The notes under the pieces: generated by a model
Database searches by the model: none
Seen by the model: the letters and a program-made list of their open reading frames with translations, nothing else
What the model was told of the DNA's origin: nothing
Source: Actinopolyspora lacussalsi
GTDB taxonomy: Bacteria; Actinomycetota; Actinomycetes; Mycobacteriales; Pseudonocardiaceae
Direction of reading: 5' to 3'
Assembly: GCA_030803735.1 (NCBI GenBank)
Contig: JAURUC010000001.1
Span: 2,249,501 to 2,313,500, forward strand
Length of the DNA: 64,000 nt
In this document: piece by piece, positions 18,017 to 24,710 of the stretch
Layout: every line of letters begins with the position of its first letter
Position numbering within the stretch: the stretch's first letter is position 1
Made by a program: the position numbers and the translations under genes

Positions 18017-19312
18017 GTGTCGGGTGTTGAGACGACTAGTCGCGCGGGCGCCGCTTGGGTGCTGCCGCTGTGTTGGGCGGCGGTGCTGCTGGACGGCTTC
18101 GATCTGGTGGTGCTCGGATCGGTGCTGCCCGTGATGCTCGAGAACGACGTGTGGGGGCTGACGCCCGCGAGCGCGTCGGTGGTCTCCACGGTCGGGCTGA
18201 TCGGCATGATGGTCGGCGCGCTGACGATCGGAACGGTCACGGACCTGATCGGGCGCCGCAAGGTGCTGCTGGTGGCGGTGACCACCTTCTCGCTGTTCAC
18301 ACTGCTGTGCGCGGTGGCGCCCTCGGTGTTCGTGTTCGGGCTGCTGCGGTTCCTGGCGGGGCTGGGCCTGGGTGGCTGCCTGCCGACCGCGATCACGCTG
18401 ACCACCGAGTACGCGCGGGGCTCGTGGCGCAGCAGCGCCACCACCACGATCATGACGGGCTACCACGTGGGCGCGGTGCTGACCGCGCTGCTGGGGATCG
18501 CGCTGATCCCGAACTTCGGGTGGCACGCCATGTTCGTGGCGGGGGCGCTGCCCGCCGTGGTGCTGGTGCCGCTGATGTGGCGCTACCTGCCCGAGTCCGA
18601 GGTCTTCCGGGCCAAGGCCGAGAGGTCCACCGAGTCGCACGGCGCCTCGGCGCGGCAGAGCATCACGCTGCTGTTCCGCGACGGCATGGCCCGCTCCACG
18701 CTGGCCTTCTGGATCACCTCGTTCCTGGGGCTGATCCTGGTGTACGGACTCAACACCTGGCTGCCGGAGATCATGCGCAGCGCCGGGTATCCGCTGGGGA
18801 CCTCGCTGGGGCTGCTGCTGACGCTCAACGCCGGCGCCGTGATCGGCCTGGTCGTGGCAGGCCGCGTGGCCGACAAGGCGGGCGTGAAGGGCTCCACGGT
18901 CGCCTGGTTCGGCGCGGCCGCCGTGATGCTGGCGCTGCTCAGCGTCCGGCTGCCCGCTTTCGGGCTCTACGCGGCGGTGTTCTTCGCCGGGTTCTTCGTG
19001 TTCAGCGCCCAGGTGCTGGTCTACGCGTTCGTGGGGCGCAGCTACCCGGTGGACAGCAGGGCCACCGGACTGGGCTGGACCACCGGTGTGGGGCGCATCG
19101 GCGCGATCAGCGGCCCGCTGATCGGTGGTGCGCTGCTCACGGCCGGTATCGCCTACCCGTGGGGCTTCTACGCCTTCGCGGCCATCGGCGCGCTGGGTGC
19201 GCTGGCGGTGGCGATCGCGGCGCGGCCCGCCTCGCACGCCGAGGAGTCGGCCGAGGTCACGGTCTCGGAACGGGCGGGCTCGAACGAGTCCGTGGCCGGG
19301 GCCAGGAGTTGA
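18017..19312 (+). CDS. MFS aromatic acid:H+ symporter (AAHS family)
   Basis: A 431-residue, 12-helix transporter. WAAVLLDGFDLVVLGSVLPVM in helix 1 contains the DGFD motif of the aromatic acid:H+ symporters (PcaK/BenK group). GTVTDLIGRRKVLLV is motif A. The GTG start at 18017 is fixed by GGAG 8 bases upstream and agreement with family N-termini. Likely substrate is benzoate, protocatechuate or a similar acid; specificity cannot be read. It is followed by a strong hairpin at 19364-19398. Confidence 0.88.
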   Translation: MSGVETTSRAGAAWVLPLCWAAVLLDGFDLVVLGSVLPVMLENDVWGLTPASASVVSTVGLIGMMVGALTIGTVTDLIGRRKVLLVAVTTFSLFTLLCAVAPSVFVFGLLRFLAGLGLGGCLPTAITLTTEYARGSWRSSATTTIMTGYHVGAVLTALLGIALIPNFGWHAMFVAGALPAVVLVPLMWRYLPESEVFRAKAERSTESHGASARQSITLLFRDGMARSTLAFWITSFLGLILVYGLNTWLPEIMRSAGYPLGTSLGLLLTLNAGAVIGLVVAGRVADKAGVKGSTVAWFGAAAVMLALLSVRLPAFGLYAAVFFAGFFVFSAQVLVYAFVGRSYPVDSRATGLGWTTGVGRIGAISGPLIGGALLTAGIAYPWGFYAFAAIGALGALAVAIAARPASHAEESAEVTVSERAGSNESVAGARS

Positions 19313-19363
19313 CGAGCGCGGCATCGTCGCGGAGCGGGTACGACCCGCGGAGCTGATTCGGAC

Positions 19364-19398
19364 GCGGGGAGTCGCCGGTGTTCACCGGGGCTCCCCGC
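19364..19398 (+). terminator. Terminator-like hairpin after the AAHS transporter gene
   Basis: GCGGGGAG (19364-19371) pairs with CTCCCCGC (19391-19398), with an inner GCCGGTG/CACCGG pairing. The stem is GC-rich with no T-run. It lies 52 bases after the stop. Confidence 0.45.
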
Positions 19399-19520
19399 GA
19401 ACTCTCGGAGCAGCGAGTTACCGACACGTTCTCCGTCGGTTCCGGCGTTTCTGCGGGACGCGGCGTCGGTTTCGCCGCAGCATCGAAGGCGGTAACCGGC
19501 GCCTACTCCTTGGAGTCGAC

Positions 19521-20156
19521 GTGGATTCGGACGGTGTGCTGGACCCGGCAGAGGTGTTCGACGAGCTCGGGGCCGACTACGAGGCGGCGTTCCACGAGGC
19601 ACCGCTGGTGTGGCAGGGACTGCACGAGCTGCTGGCGCGGCTGCGGCCCGGTGACGAGGTGCTGGACCTGGGCAGCGGCACCGGCCGCCCCGTCTCGGAG
19701 CGACTGTCCGGCGCCGGGTTCGAGGTGACCGGCCTGGACGTCTCGGCCACCATGATCGAGCTGGCCCGGCAGCGGGTCCCGGGGGCGCGGTTCGAACTCA
19801 CCGACATCCGCGACCGGGACTTTCCGCCGGGGTCGCTGCACGCGGTGGTGGCGTTCTTCTCGTTCCTGACGCTCTCGCGCGCGGAGATCCGCACCATGCT
19901 GGAGCGGGTGCGGGACTGGCTCACGCCGGGTGGCGTGTTCGCGCTGCTGACGGTGCCCGGCGACATCGAGCAGCGGGTGGTGCGCTTTCTGGGATACCCG
20001 ATCCACGCCACCAGCTTCGCCGCCGAGGAGTGGCCGCGGCTGCTGGAGCGGGCGGGCCTGGAGGTGCTGCGGGACAGCTCGGAACCGTTCGTCCCCACCG
20101 GACGGAGCAGTACCGAGACCGAGCAGCACCAGCTGCTGCTCGCCCGCAAACCCTAG
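19521..20156 (+). CDS. SAM-dependent class I methyltransferase
   Basis: 211 residues. VLDLGSGTGRPVSERL (motif I, SAM binding), FEVTGLDVSATMIELARQ (motif II acidic residue) and the central HAVVAFFSFLTLSRAE then WLTPGGVFALLTVPGD are canonical. The GTG at 19521 is chosen because GGAG lies 5 bases upstream; a much longer open frame exists but its first part overlaps the transporter gene. Substrate unknown. The C-terminus is complete. Confidence 0.85.
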   Translation: MDSDGVLDPAEVFDELGADYEAAFHEAPLVWQGLHELLARLRPGDEVLDLGSGTGRPVSERLSGAGFEVTGLDVSATMIELARQRVPGARFELTDIRDRDFPPGSLHAVVAFFSFLTLSRAEIRTMLERVRDWLTPGGVFALLTVPGDIEQRVVRFLGYPIHATSFAAEEWPRLLERAGLEVLRDSSEPFVPTGRSSTETEQHQLLLARKP

Positions 20157-20182
20157 AATCTCGCCGTCTTCCAGGATCCCCC

Positions 20183-20237
20183 AGCCCTCTTCCGAGCGCC
20201 CGGCCCTCTTCCGAGCGCCCAGCCCTCTTCCAGCGCC
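20183..20237 (+). repeat. 19-bp tandem repeat, three units
   Basis: Units start at 20183, 20202 and 20221, each around CCCTCTTCCGAGCGCCC; the last is two bases shorter. They lie in the 295-base gap 20157-20451, just after the methyltransferase gene. Confidence 0.85.
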
Positions 20238-20260
20238 GCGCTCTCCCCACCACCCTCCAG

Positions 20261-20338
20261 GCGATTTCTCGAGAAATTGACGCCCGCCGAGGCCAGGCGC
20301 CCCGGCATCCCTCGCGTCGATTTCTCGAGAAATTGACG
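20261..20338. repeat. Type B dispersed repeat, two copies
   Basis: Copies at 20261-20283 and 20314-20338 carry the core GATTTCTCGAGAAATTGAC. Here the core contains a perfect palindrome (TTTCTCGAGAAA), unlike the TTTCGCGAGAAA version at 207-278 and 61051. Intergenic. Confidence 0.8.
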
Positions 20339-20354
20339 AGGTCCAGGTCGGGGT

Positions 20355-20404
20355 GGTCCGGGTGTCTCGCCGCTGTGTCGGGGGCTGGTCGGGACACCCG
20401 GACC
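20355..20404. terminator. Inverted repeat between converging genes
   Basis: GGTCCGGGTGTC (20355-20366) and GACACCCGGACC (20393-20404) are perfect reverse complements around a 26-base loop. The position between the methyltransferase gene and the converging three-gene operon suggests bidirectional termination. There is no T-run. Confidence 0.4.
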
Positions 20405-20451
20405 ATGACCGCGGGCCGCGCCCAGACGACGACGCCGGAGCTCGGAAGGGT

Positions 20452-20901
20452 TCAGGGCCTCTGGAGCCGCCGCAACCCGGCCAGCACCCGGCCCATGACG
20501 ACCAGGTCCGGATGCTCGGCCACGCTCCCGGGCCCCGGCTCGACATTCCCGGGCTCCCCGGCCCCGGCAGCAACCCCGGGACCGGTCGCGGTACCAGCCG
20601 CCGCACCAGCCTCGGCGGCAGCGGGCACCACCGACGACGCCACCGGCCCCGGCACCGCCGGGGCGAACAGGTGCGGCTGCTCATCCGGATCAACCAGCGG
20701 CCACCCGATCAACTCCACCGTGGGCCGCTCCTCCCGGAAATACGGCCGCAATCGCAACGCCGCCACCCCGCGTGCCGCCGGACCACTGCCCCCGGCGTGA
20801 CGCGGACGCCAGGCGCCCCGCCGCGACCAGCACCGCAACACCACCGCCACCCCGGCCAGCACCACCGCCGTCCCCACCGGCCACACCGAACCCACCATCA
20901 C
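20452..20901 (-). CDS. Hypothetical protein with one membrane segment, 149 aa
   Basis: A single N-terminal hydrophobic segment (VGTAVVLAGVAVVLRCW, about residues 9-25) is followed by an Arg-rich stretch, the motif YFREERPTVELIGWPLVDPDEQPHLF, and an Ala/Pro/Gly-rich low-complexity tail. No family is recognised. The GTG start overlaps the preceding stop by 4 bases, so it belongs to the three-gene operon divergent from the XRE regulator. The composition agrees with a coding region in this frame, but the tail is low-complexity, so confidence is moderate. Confidence 0.6.
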   Translation of the reverse strand: MMVGSVWPVGTAVVLAGVAVVLRCWSRRGAWRPRHAGGSGPAARGVAALRLRPYFREERPTVELIGWPLVDPDEQPHLFAPAVPGPVASSVVPAAAEAGAAAGTATGPGVAAGAGEPGNVEPGPGSVAEHPDLVVMGRVLAGLRRLQRP

Positions 20902-21140
20902 CGGGCACCACCCTCATCACCCAGCACACCCGCATCGACCACACCATCCACGGCCCCACCACCGAACGACACCGCCGCCGCGTGCTCCCGCAGCCGCCGC
21001 GCCACCCGCTCCAGCACCACCGCCGTCTCCGCACACTGCCGCGCCGTAGCCCGACCACCCGCCAGGTCACAGGCCACCCGATCCAGCACCCACCGCTCAT
21101 GCTTGAGCGCGATCACCAACCTCGCCCGCTCACCGCTCAC
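20898..21140 (-). CDS. Hypothetical helical protein, 80 aa
   Basis: A small protein that is almost entirely alpha-helical by eye (RLVIALKHERWVLDRVACDL, then ARQCAETAVVLERVARRLRE), with an acidic C-terminus. It starts with GTG overlapping the preceding gene's stop (GTGA), and its own stop overlaps the next gene. Not recognised. The middle position in a tightly overlapping operon supports that it is real. Confidence 0.6.
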   Translation of the reverse strand: MSGERARLVIALKHERWVLDRVACDLAGGRATARQCAETAVVLERVARRLREHAAAVSFGGGAVDGVVDAGVLGDEGGAR

Positions 21141-21394
21141 GACCGCACCACCGCCCCGGCACGCCGCTCGACCTCGGCCAACGACTCCAACCCCACCAGC
21201 TCCCGAGTCCGCTCATCGCAGTCGCGACACGTGCCCCACAACCACGCCACCTCACCCGTCCCCGCCGACACCTCCACGCCGCACAACGTCGACACCACCA
21301 CACCCTCCGGAAACTCCACCCCCGGCAGCGGCACCACATCCCCACTCGCATGCCGAGCACCACCACCCGACACCCACACAAACGGATGCGACAC
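21137..21394 (-). CDS. Small protein with a Cys-rich (zinc ribbon-like) centre, 85 aa
   Basis: Starts MSHPFVWVSGGGARHA. The centre has CGVEV, then WLWGTCRDCDERT, a likely zinc-binding Cys set. The GTG at 21394 is selected because GAGGAGG lies 5 bases upstream; the frame extends to 21439 but without a start of that quality. Proteins of this type commonly accompany XRE/DUF397 pairs in Pseudonocardiales (from memory). It is the first gene of the operon divergent from the regulator at 21519 and may be controlled by it. Confidence 0.7.
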   Translation of the reverse strand: MSHPFVWVSGGGARHASGDVVPLPGVEFPEGVVVSTLCGVEVSAGTGEVAWLWGTCRDCDERTRELVGLESLAEVERRAGAVVRS

Positions 21395-21444
21395 GATGAC
21401 CTCCTCTATGCCAACAACATCTTTCGTTGCCAACACCAATATGC

Positions 21445-21456
21445 GTTGCTAGCAAC
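21445..21456. promoter_or_regulatory. Perfect palindrome GTTGCTAGCAAC, likely XRE operator
   Basis: A 12-bp perfect palindrome lies between the divergent starts at 21394 and 21519. Further half-sites (CGTTGCCAAC near 21425 and GCCAACAACAT near 21410) surround it. The position fits autoregulation by the XRE protein. Confidence 0.55.
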
Positions 21457-21518
21457 ACCATGTGCAATCGCCTGATCGAATGACGTAAGCGCCACGAGAC
21501 GCGGGTTATCGTTGGCGC

Positions 21519-22373
21519 ATGGGCGGCAACAGCCGAGGATTGCCCAAGACACGAACGCTGGGCGCTGAACTGCGAGAAGCACGCGAGAAAGCAGGACTGT
21601 CCACACGAAAACTGGCGGAAAAAGTCCACAAACACCACAGCGTGCTCGCCCGCTACGAAAGCGGCGCCAAACGACCGGAGCCGGAAACGGTCGCGGCGAT
21701 CCTGACCGCGCTCGACGCCACCGACACCGAGCGCAGCAGAGTGGTCGAACTCGCCCGAGCCGCCGAGGACGCCAACTGGGTGGCCGTCGGCGACTCCTCC
21801 CACCGCGACATGACCACACTCATCGAGTACGAACGCACCGCGAGCACTATCGCCGAGGTCGCCACCACCGTGATCCCCGGCGTGTTGCAGACCCACGACT
21901 ACGCGCGGGCGATCATCGCCACCTGGTCACCCGGCGACGCCGACACACGCACCGCCATCCGGCTCGGCCGCCGCGACATGCTCACCAAACGGGACGCGCC
22001 GAACTTCACCGCGATCATCACCGAGAACGCACTCCGCGACCCCATCGGCGGAACCGAGGTGCACACCGAGCAACTACGCCACCTGCTGAAGATGAGCGAG
22101 CTGCCCAACGTCGAGATCAGGATCGTCGCCAGCCGCACCGGCCAATGGAACCCCACCCACGCCGGAAGCTTCATCTACTTCGACTTCGACAAAGCAGCAC
22201 CAATCGTCTACATCGAACACTTCAGCTCACTGACACTGCTACACACCCCGAAAGAAATACACGCGTTCGAAAACGCGCTCACCACCCTGCGGAACACGGC
22301 GATGAACCCCGAACAATCAACCGACCTCATCGCCACACTCGCCAACACTCAAGGAGCACCCAGTGACAGCTGA
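21519..22373 (+). CDS. XRE family regulator with DUF5753 domain
   Basis: 284 residues. The N-terminal helix-turn-helix is at about residues 9-65: LGAELREAREKAGLSTRKLAEKV, then HSVLARYESGAKRPEPETV. The rest is the DUF5753 ligand/partner domain, with DMTTLIEYERTASTIAEVATTVIPGVLQTHDYARAII and the C-terminal FIYFDFDKAAPIVYIEHFSS. These proteins (WhiJ/AbaA-like and Scr1-like groups in Streptomyces) pair with small DUF397 proteins and influence development and secondary metabolism. The stop overlaps the next gene by 11 bases. Confidence 0.92.
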   Translation: MGGNSRGLPKTRTLGAELREAREKAGLSTRKLAEKVHKHHSVLARYESGAKRPEPETVAAILTALDATDTERSRVVELARAAEDANWVAVGDSSHRDMTTLIEYERTASTIAEVATTVIPGVLQTHDYARAIIATWSPGDADTRTAIRLGRRDMLTKRDAPNFTAIITENALRDPIGGTEVHTEQLRHLLKMSELPNVEIRIVASRTGQWNPTHAGSFIYFDFDKAAPIVYIEHFSSLTLLHTPKEIHAFENALTTLRNTAMNPEQSTDLIATLANTQGAPSDS

Positions 22374-22557
22374 ACATCCCACCAACTGGCGCAAACCCAC
22401 CCGCAGCTCCACCGGCAACGCCTGCGTCGAGGTCGGCCGGTTAGCCGACGGCGCGGCCGTCCGCGACACCAAGAACCGCGACGCCGGACACCTCACCACC
22501 AGCCGAGCACAGTGGACGGATTTCATCGCCGCCGTCAAAACCAACCGCTTCGACTGA
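22363..22557 (+). CDS. DUF397 domain protein
   Basis: A 64-residue small protein with the DUF397 signature: NWRKPTRSSTGNACVEVGRL, then AVRDTKNRDAGHLTTSRAQWTDFIAAVKTNRFD (conserved W, SS, CVEV, VRDSK, F..F). It is the usual partner of the XRE/DUF5753 protein and is translationally coupled to it. AGGAG precedes the GTG by 6 bases. A second, truncated copy of its 3' half lies at 24522-24632. Confidence 0.93.
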   Translation: MTAEHPTNWRKPTRSSTGNACVEVGRLADGAAVRDTKNRDAGHLTTSRAQWTDFIAAVKTNRFD

Positions 22558-22570
22558 GTTCAGCCGTTCG

Positions 22571-22610
22571 GACCGTCCCGGTGAGTGCGCGTGCACCGGG
22601 ACGGTCTTTT
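22571..22610 (+). terminator. Rho-independent terminator after DUF397
   Basis: GACCGTCCCGGTG (22571-22583) and CACCGGGACGGTC (22594-22606) form a perfect 13-bp stem with a 10-base loop, followed by TTTT. It ends the XRE-DUF397 transcript and separates it from the toxin genes. Confidence 0.85.
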
Positions 22611-22705
22611 CGATCGGCCGCGTTTTGACCGGGAAGAAGGCCTTCCGCGACGGGTTCGTCCGCTGAAGAGCACTCGCTGTCGGTCGGCGACGCTACCGTC
22701 GCGCC

Positions 22706-23107
22706 ATGCAACAGCTCCTCACTCTCCCCACGATCCGCGCGCAGGCCGAACAAACCGTCAGTCGCATCCAGGACGTGGCCCGCAGCCACGGGGACGAGGA
22801 TCCCGGGTCCACCCCGGAGCAGGATGAGGCACTCCACCGCGCACAGCGCGTCCTTACCGAAGCGACCAGCCACGCCGCAGGAGGCCGCGCGGTGACAGTC
22901 CTTCCCGGCGGCGTGTTACCGGAGACGCGTGGGGAATGGAGATCGAGGCCCGCAGCTAGTTCGGCGCCGGACGTGCCGCACAACCGCTGGTCGCCGGGCT
23001 GCCTCTGCCCGCGATCACTACCGCGAGCGTCGCGGACGAGCGTGCCACCGGCAGGCAAGCCACACCCTTCACTCGCGCCGAGACGGAAACACAGGCAGGC
23101 ACCGTGA
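22706..23107 (+). CDS. Uncertain ORF upstream of the deaminase toxin gene, 133 aa
   Basis: The first about 60 residues (RAQAEQTVSRIQDVARSHGD, then EQDEALHRAQRVLTEATS) look like a helical protein. The second half is Pro/Arg-rich and looks out of frame. The stop overlaps the toxin GTG (GTGA), which would allow coupling. In the toxin's own frame, the 140 bases upstream of 23104 read like protein (for example FGAGRAAQPLVAG) but are closed by a TAG at 22957 and have no start. This may be the decayed 5' part of an earlier arrangement. Low confidence that it is a functional gene. Confidence 0.35.
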   Translation: MQQLLTLPTIRAQAEQTVSRIQDVARSHGDEDPGSTPEQDEALHRAQRVLTEATSHAAGGRAVTVLPGGVLPETRGEWRSRPAASSAPDVPHNRWSPGCLCPRSLPRASRTSVPPAGKPHPSLAPRRKHRQAP

Positions 23108-23916
23108 GCAGTCTCGAAAAGCTCGGCGAGCAACTGGCCCTGGTGCTGACCAAACTCGCCGAAAGCCAGACCGCTCTCGTCCAAGCCCGCCACCGGATCG
23201 GCGAAAGCGGCCAGACCCTGGCCACCGTCGTCGACGAGCACACCCACCACGACCTGTCGGCCGGCATCCCGGCCTACCGCGAAGCCTGGTCCACCACGAC
23301 CGAGGTCGGCAAAACACTCGTTTCGGTCGACAAGGCCATCCGCACCTACATGACCAGCATCGGCGCCCCCGGAGCCGAGACCGCCGGAGTCCCCAGCGAT
23401 GACGAGGCGAACTCGCCATCAGCCGCCATGCCTACGGGCCTCGAACCACACCAGCCGGATGCTACGGCCCACCGCGACGACGAACCCGAGTTCAGCACCC
23501 CGGAATGGGCTGAACACGAGGTCACAAGCTTGACCGACCTGTCGGAAACCGCCGGGAACGTGTTCGACGACGAGGGTAACCAGATCAACACCGAACCGTG
23601 GCGAAGCGGGGAACACGACGTCTGGTTCGAGCAGAACGACCAGGAACTTCGGGCGAGCCCAGCGTTCCCGGCCATATCGCCTCGGGCCAAGGCTGTGCCC
23701 TCAGCCAGCCACGTGGAAACCAAGGTAGCCCGGTGGCTGGACAGCCAGCCGAACCTGAACCACGTCAGCATCGTGATCAACAAGCCCGTGATCTGTCAGG
23801 GTCGTTTCGGTTGCGAAGCAGCAGTCCGTGCCCTGCTCTCGGCGGGCAAATCAGTCAGTGTCTGGCCCTGGGGCAGTGGGGTACCGTACGAACTGAAGGG
23901 AGCCAAGAAAGCATGA
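23104..23916 (+). CDS. SCP1.201-like (DddA-like) deaminase toxin
   Basis: 270 residues. The N-terminal about 90 residues are helical (SSLEKLGEQLALVLTKLAES, then RTYMTSIG), and an acidic linker follows. The C-terminal domain carries the zinc site of the SCP1.201-like deaminase family: SHVETKVARWL with His203 and catalytic Glu205, then ICQGRFGCEAAVRALLSAG with Cys231 and Cys237. Family members act on nucleic acid cytosine; DddA of this family deaminates double-stranded DNA. The downstream overlapping Imm1 gene, the usual immunity family for these toxins, supports the call. No Sec signal is seen, so delivery (type VII-like or other) is unknown. Activity on DNA is inferred from the family. Confidence 0.82.
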   Translation: MSSLEKLGEQLALVLTKLAESQTALVQARHRIGESGQTLATVVDEHTHHDLSAGIPAYREAWSTTTEVGKTLVSVDKAIRTYMTSIGAPGAETAGVPSDDEANSPSAAMPTGLEPHQPDATAHRDDEPEFSTPEWAEHEVTSLTDLSETAGNVFDDEGNQINTEPWRSGEHDVWFEQNDQELRASPAFPAISPRAKAVPSASHVETKVARWLDSQPNLNHVSIVINKPVICQGRFGCEAAVRALLSAGKSVSVWPWGSGVPYELKGAKKA

Positions 23917-24383
23917 TCATCAGCGCGAGTCACCAACACGACTGGCTGCACGGTTACGACGCGGACCAGGTCGACCAGGTCATCAACACTGTTCTCACAC
24001 AGGGTAGTCCGCTCCAGCCGAGCGAGGTCTTCGTTGGTGAGCGGACGGTGACGCTCGAAACAATGGACCTTCCCGAGTACCACGTACGGGTCTGCGTCAA
24101 CCCGACCGCCGGATACGCGGCGCTGCTGTTCACCGCATCCGATCTTGACCCGGACCGGATCTGGGTATCCTTCAACTCGAAACCGCCGCTGGAGGACCCC
24201 CACCTGGCCAGCGACATCGACACCGGACGTTACCACGATCGGTTCACAGCCATCCCCATCGAGCAGGCCCGCACAGCGCTCCGGGAGTTCTGGAGCACCG
24301 GAGGCCGACGTCCAGCCCCGGTAACCTGGGTAGCAGCGGACTACTACGGGCGTATCACCGAGCGCATGACCGTCGCCGCGTAG
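23913..24383 (+). CDS. Imm1 family immunity protein
   Basis: 156 residues. It overlaps the toxin gene by 4 bases (ATGA), indicating coupled translation. Recognisable Imm1 features are the LLFTASDLDPDRIWVSFNS strand region and the C-terminal IPIEQARTALREFWSTGGRRPAPVTWVAAD. Imm1 is the family most often found beside SCP1.201-like deaminases. It would bind and block the deaminase in the cytoplasm. The frame is open further upstream inside the toxin gene, but the overlap start is clear. Confidence 0.85.
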   Translation: MIISASHQHDWLHGYDADQVDQVINTVLTQGSPLQPSEVFVGERTVTLETMDLPEYHVRVCVNPTAGYAALLFTASDLDPDRIWVSFNSKPPLEDPHLASDIDTGRYHDRFTAIPIEQARTALREFWSTGGRRPAPVTWVAADYYGRITERMTVAA

Positions 24384-24521
24384 CAGCCGGAACCTACCGA
24401 GTGAGTATCAGCGCACTCATGCATGACCAGTTCCACCACGTGGAGCGATAGGACGATGCTGACCGTGTGATCGACGAAGCCCTCGATCGCTCCCCGCCGG
24501 GACCGGCGGATGCGCCGATTC

Positions 24522-24632
24522 CACGGCGCGGCCATCCGCGACACCAAGAACCGCACGGCCGGACACCTCACCACCACCCGAGCACAGTGGACGGACTTCA
24601 TCGCGGCCGTCAAAACCGACCGCTTCCACTGA
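24522..24632 (+). pseudogene. Truncated DUF397 3' end
   Basis: 37 codons read HGAAIRDTKNRTAGHLTTTR and continue AQWTDFIAAVKTDRFH to a TGA. This closely matches the 3' half of the DUF397 gene at 22444-22557 in protein and DNA (about nine bases in ten by eye). There is no start and no N-terminal half. With the intact gene it brackets the deaminase/Imm1 cassette as imperfect direct repeats. Confidence 0.85.
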
Positions 24633-24686
24633 CCACGCGAAGCCCACGACGGCGTCCCCGGTAGCCACCAGGCCCCGGAGGGAACC

Positions 24687-24710
24687 GTCAATCTCTCGCG
24701 AAATCGCCGG
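24687..24710. repeat. Type B repeat arm overlapping the NMO stop codon
   Basis: GTCAATCTCTCGCGAAATCG followed by CCGG is one arm of the type B repeat. It supplies the last codons and the stop of the nitronate monooxygenase gene, so the element has been used as coding sequence. Confidence 0.75.

Noticed and set aside
17873..19324. Minus-strand open frame of 483 codons
   Set aside because: Antisense shadow of the AAHS transporter; the composition is Arg/Gln/His-rich and repetitive.
20353..21399. Plus-strand frame of 348 codons rich in Pro, Thr and His
   Set aside because: Antisense shadow of the three small overlapping genes; low-complexity.
22535..22873. Minus-strand frame of 112 codons near the deaminase
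   Set aside because: Overlaps the DUF397 terminator and has no start signal or family resemblance.
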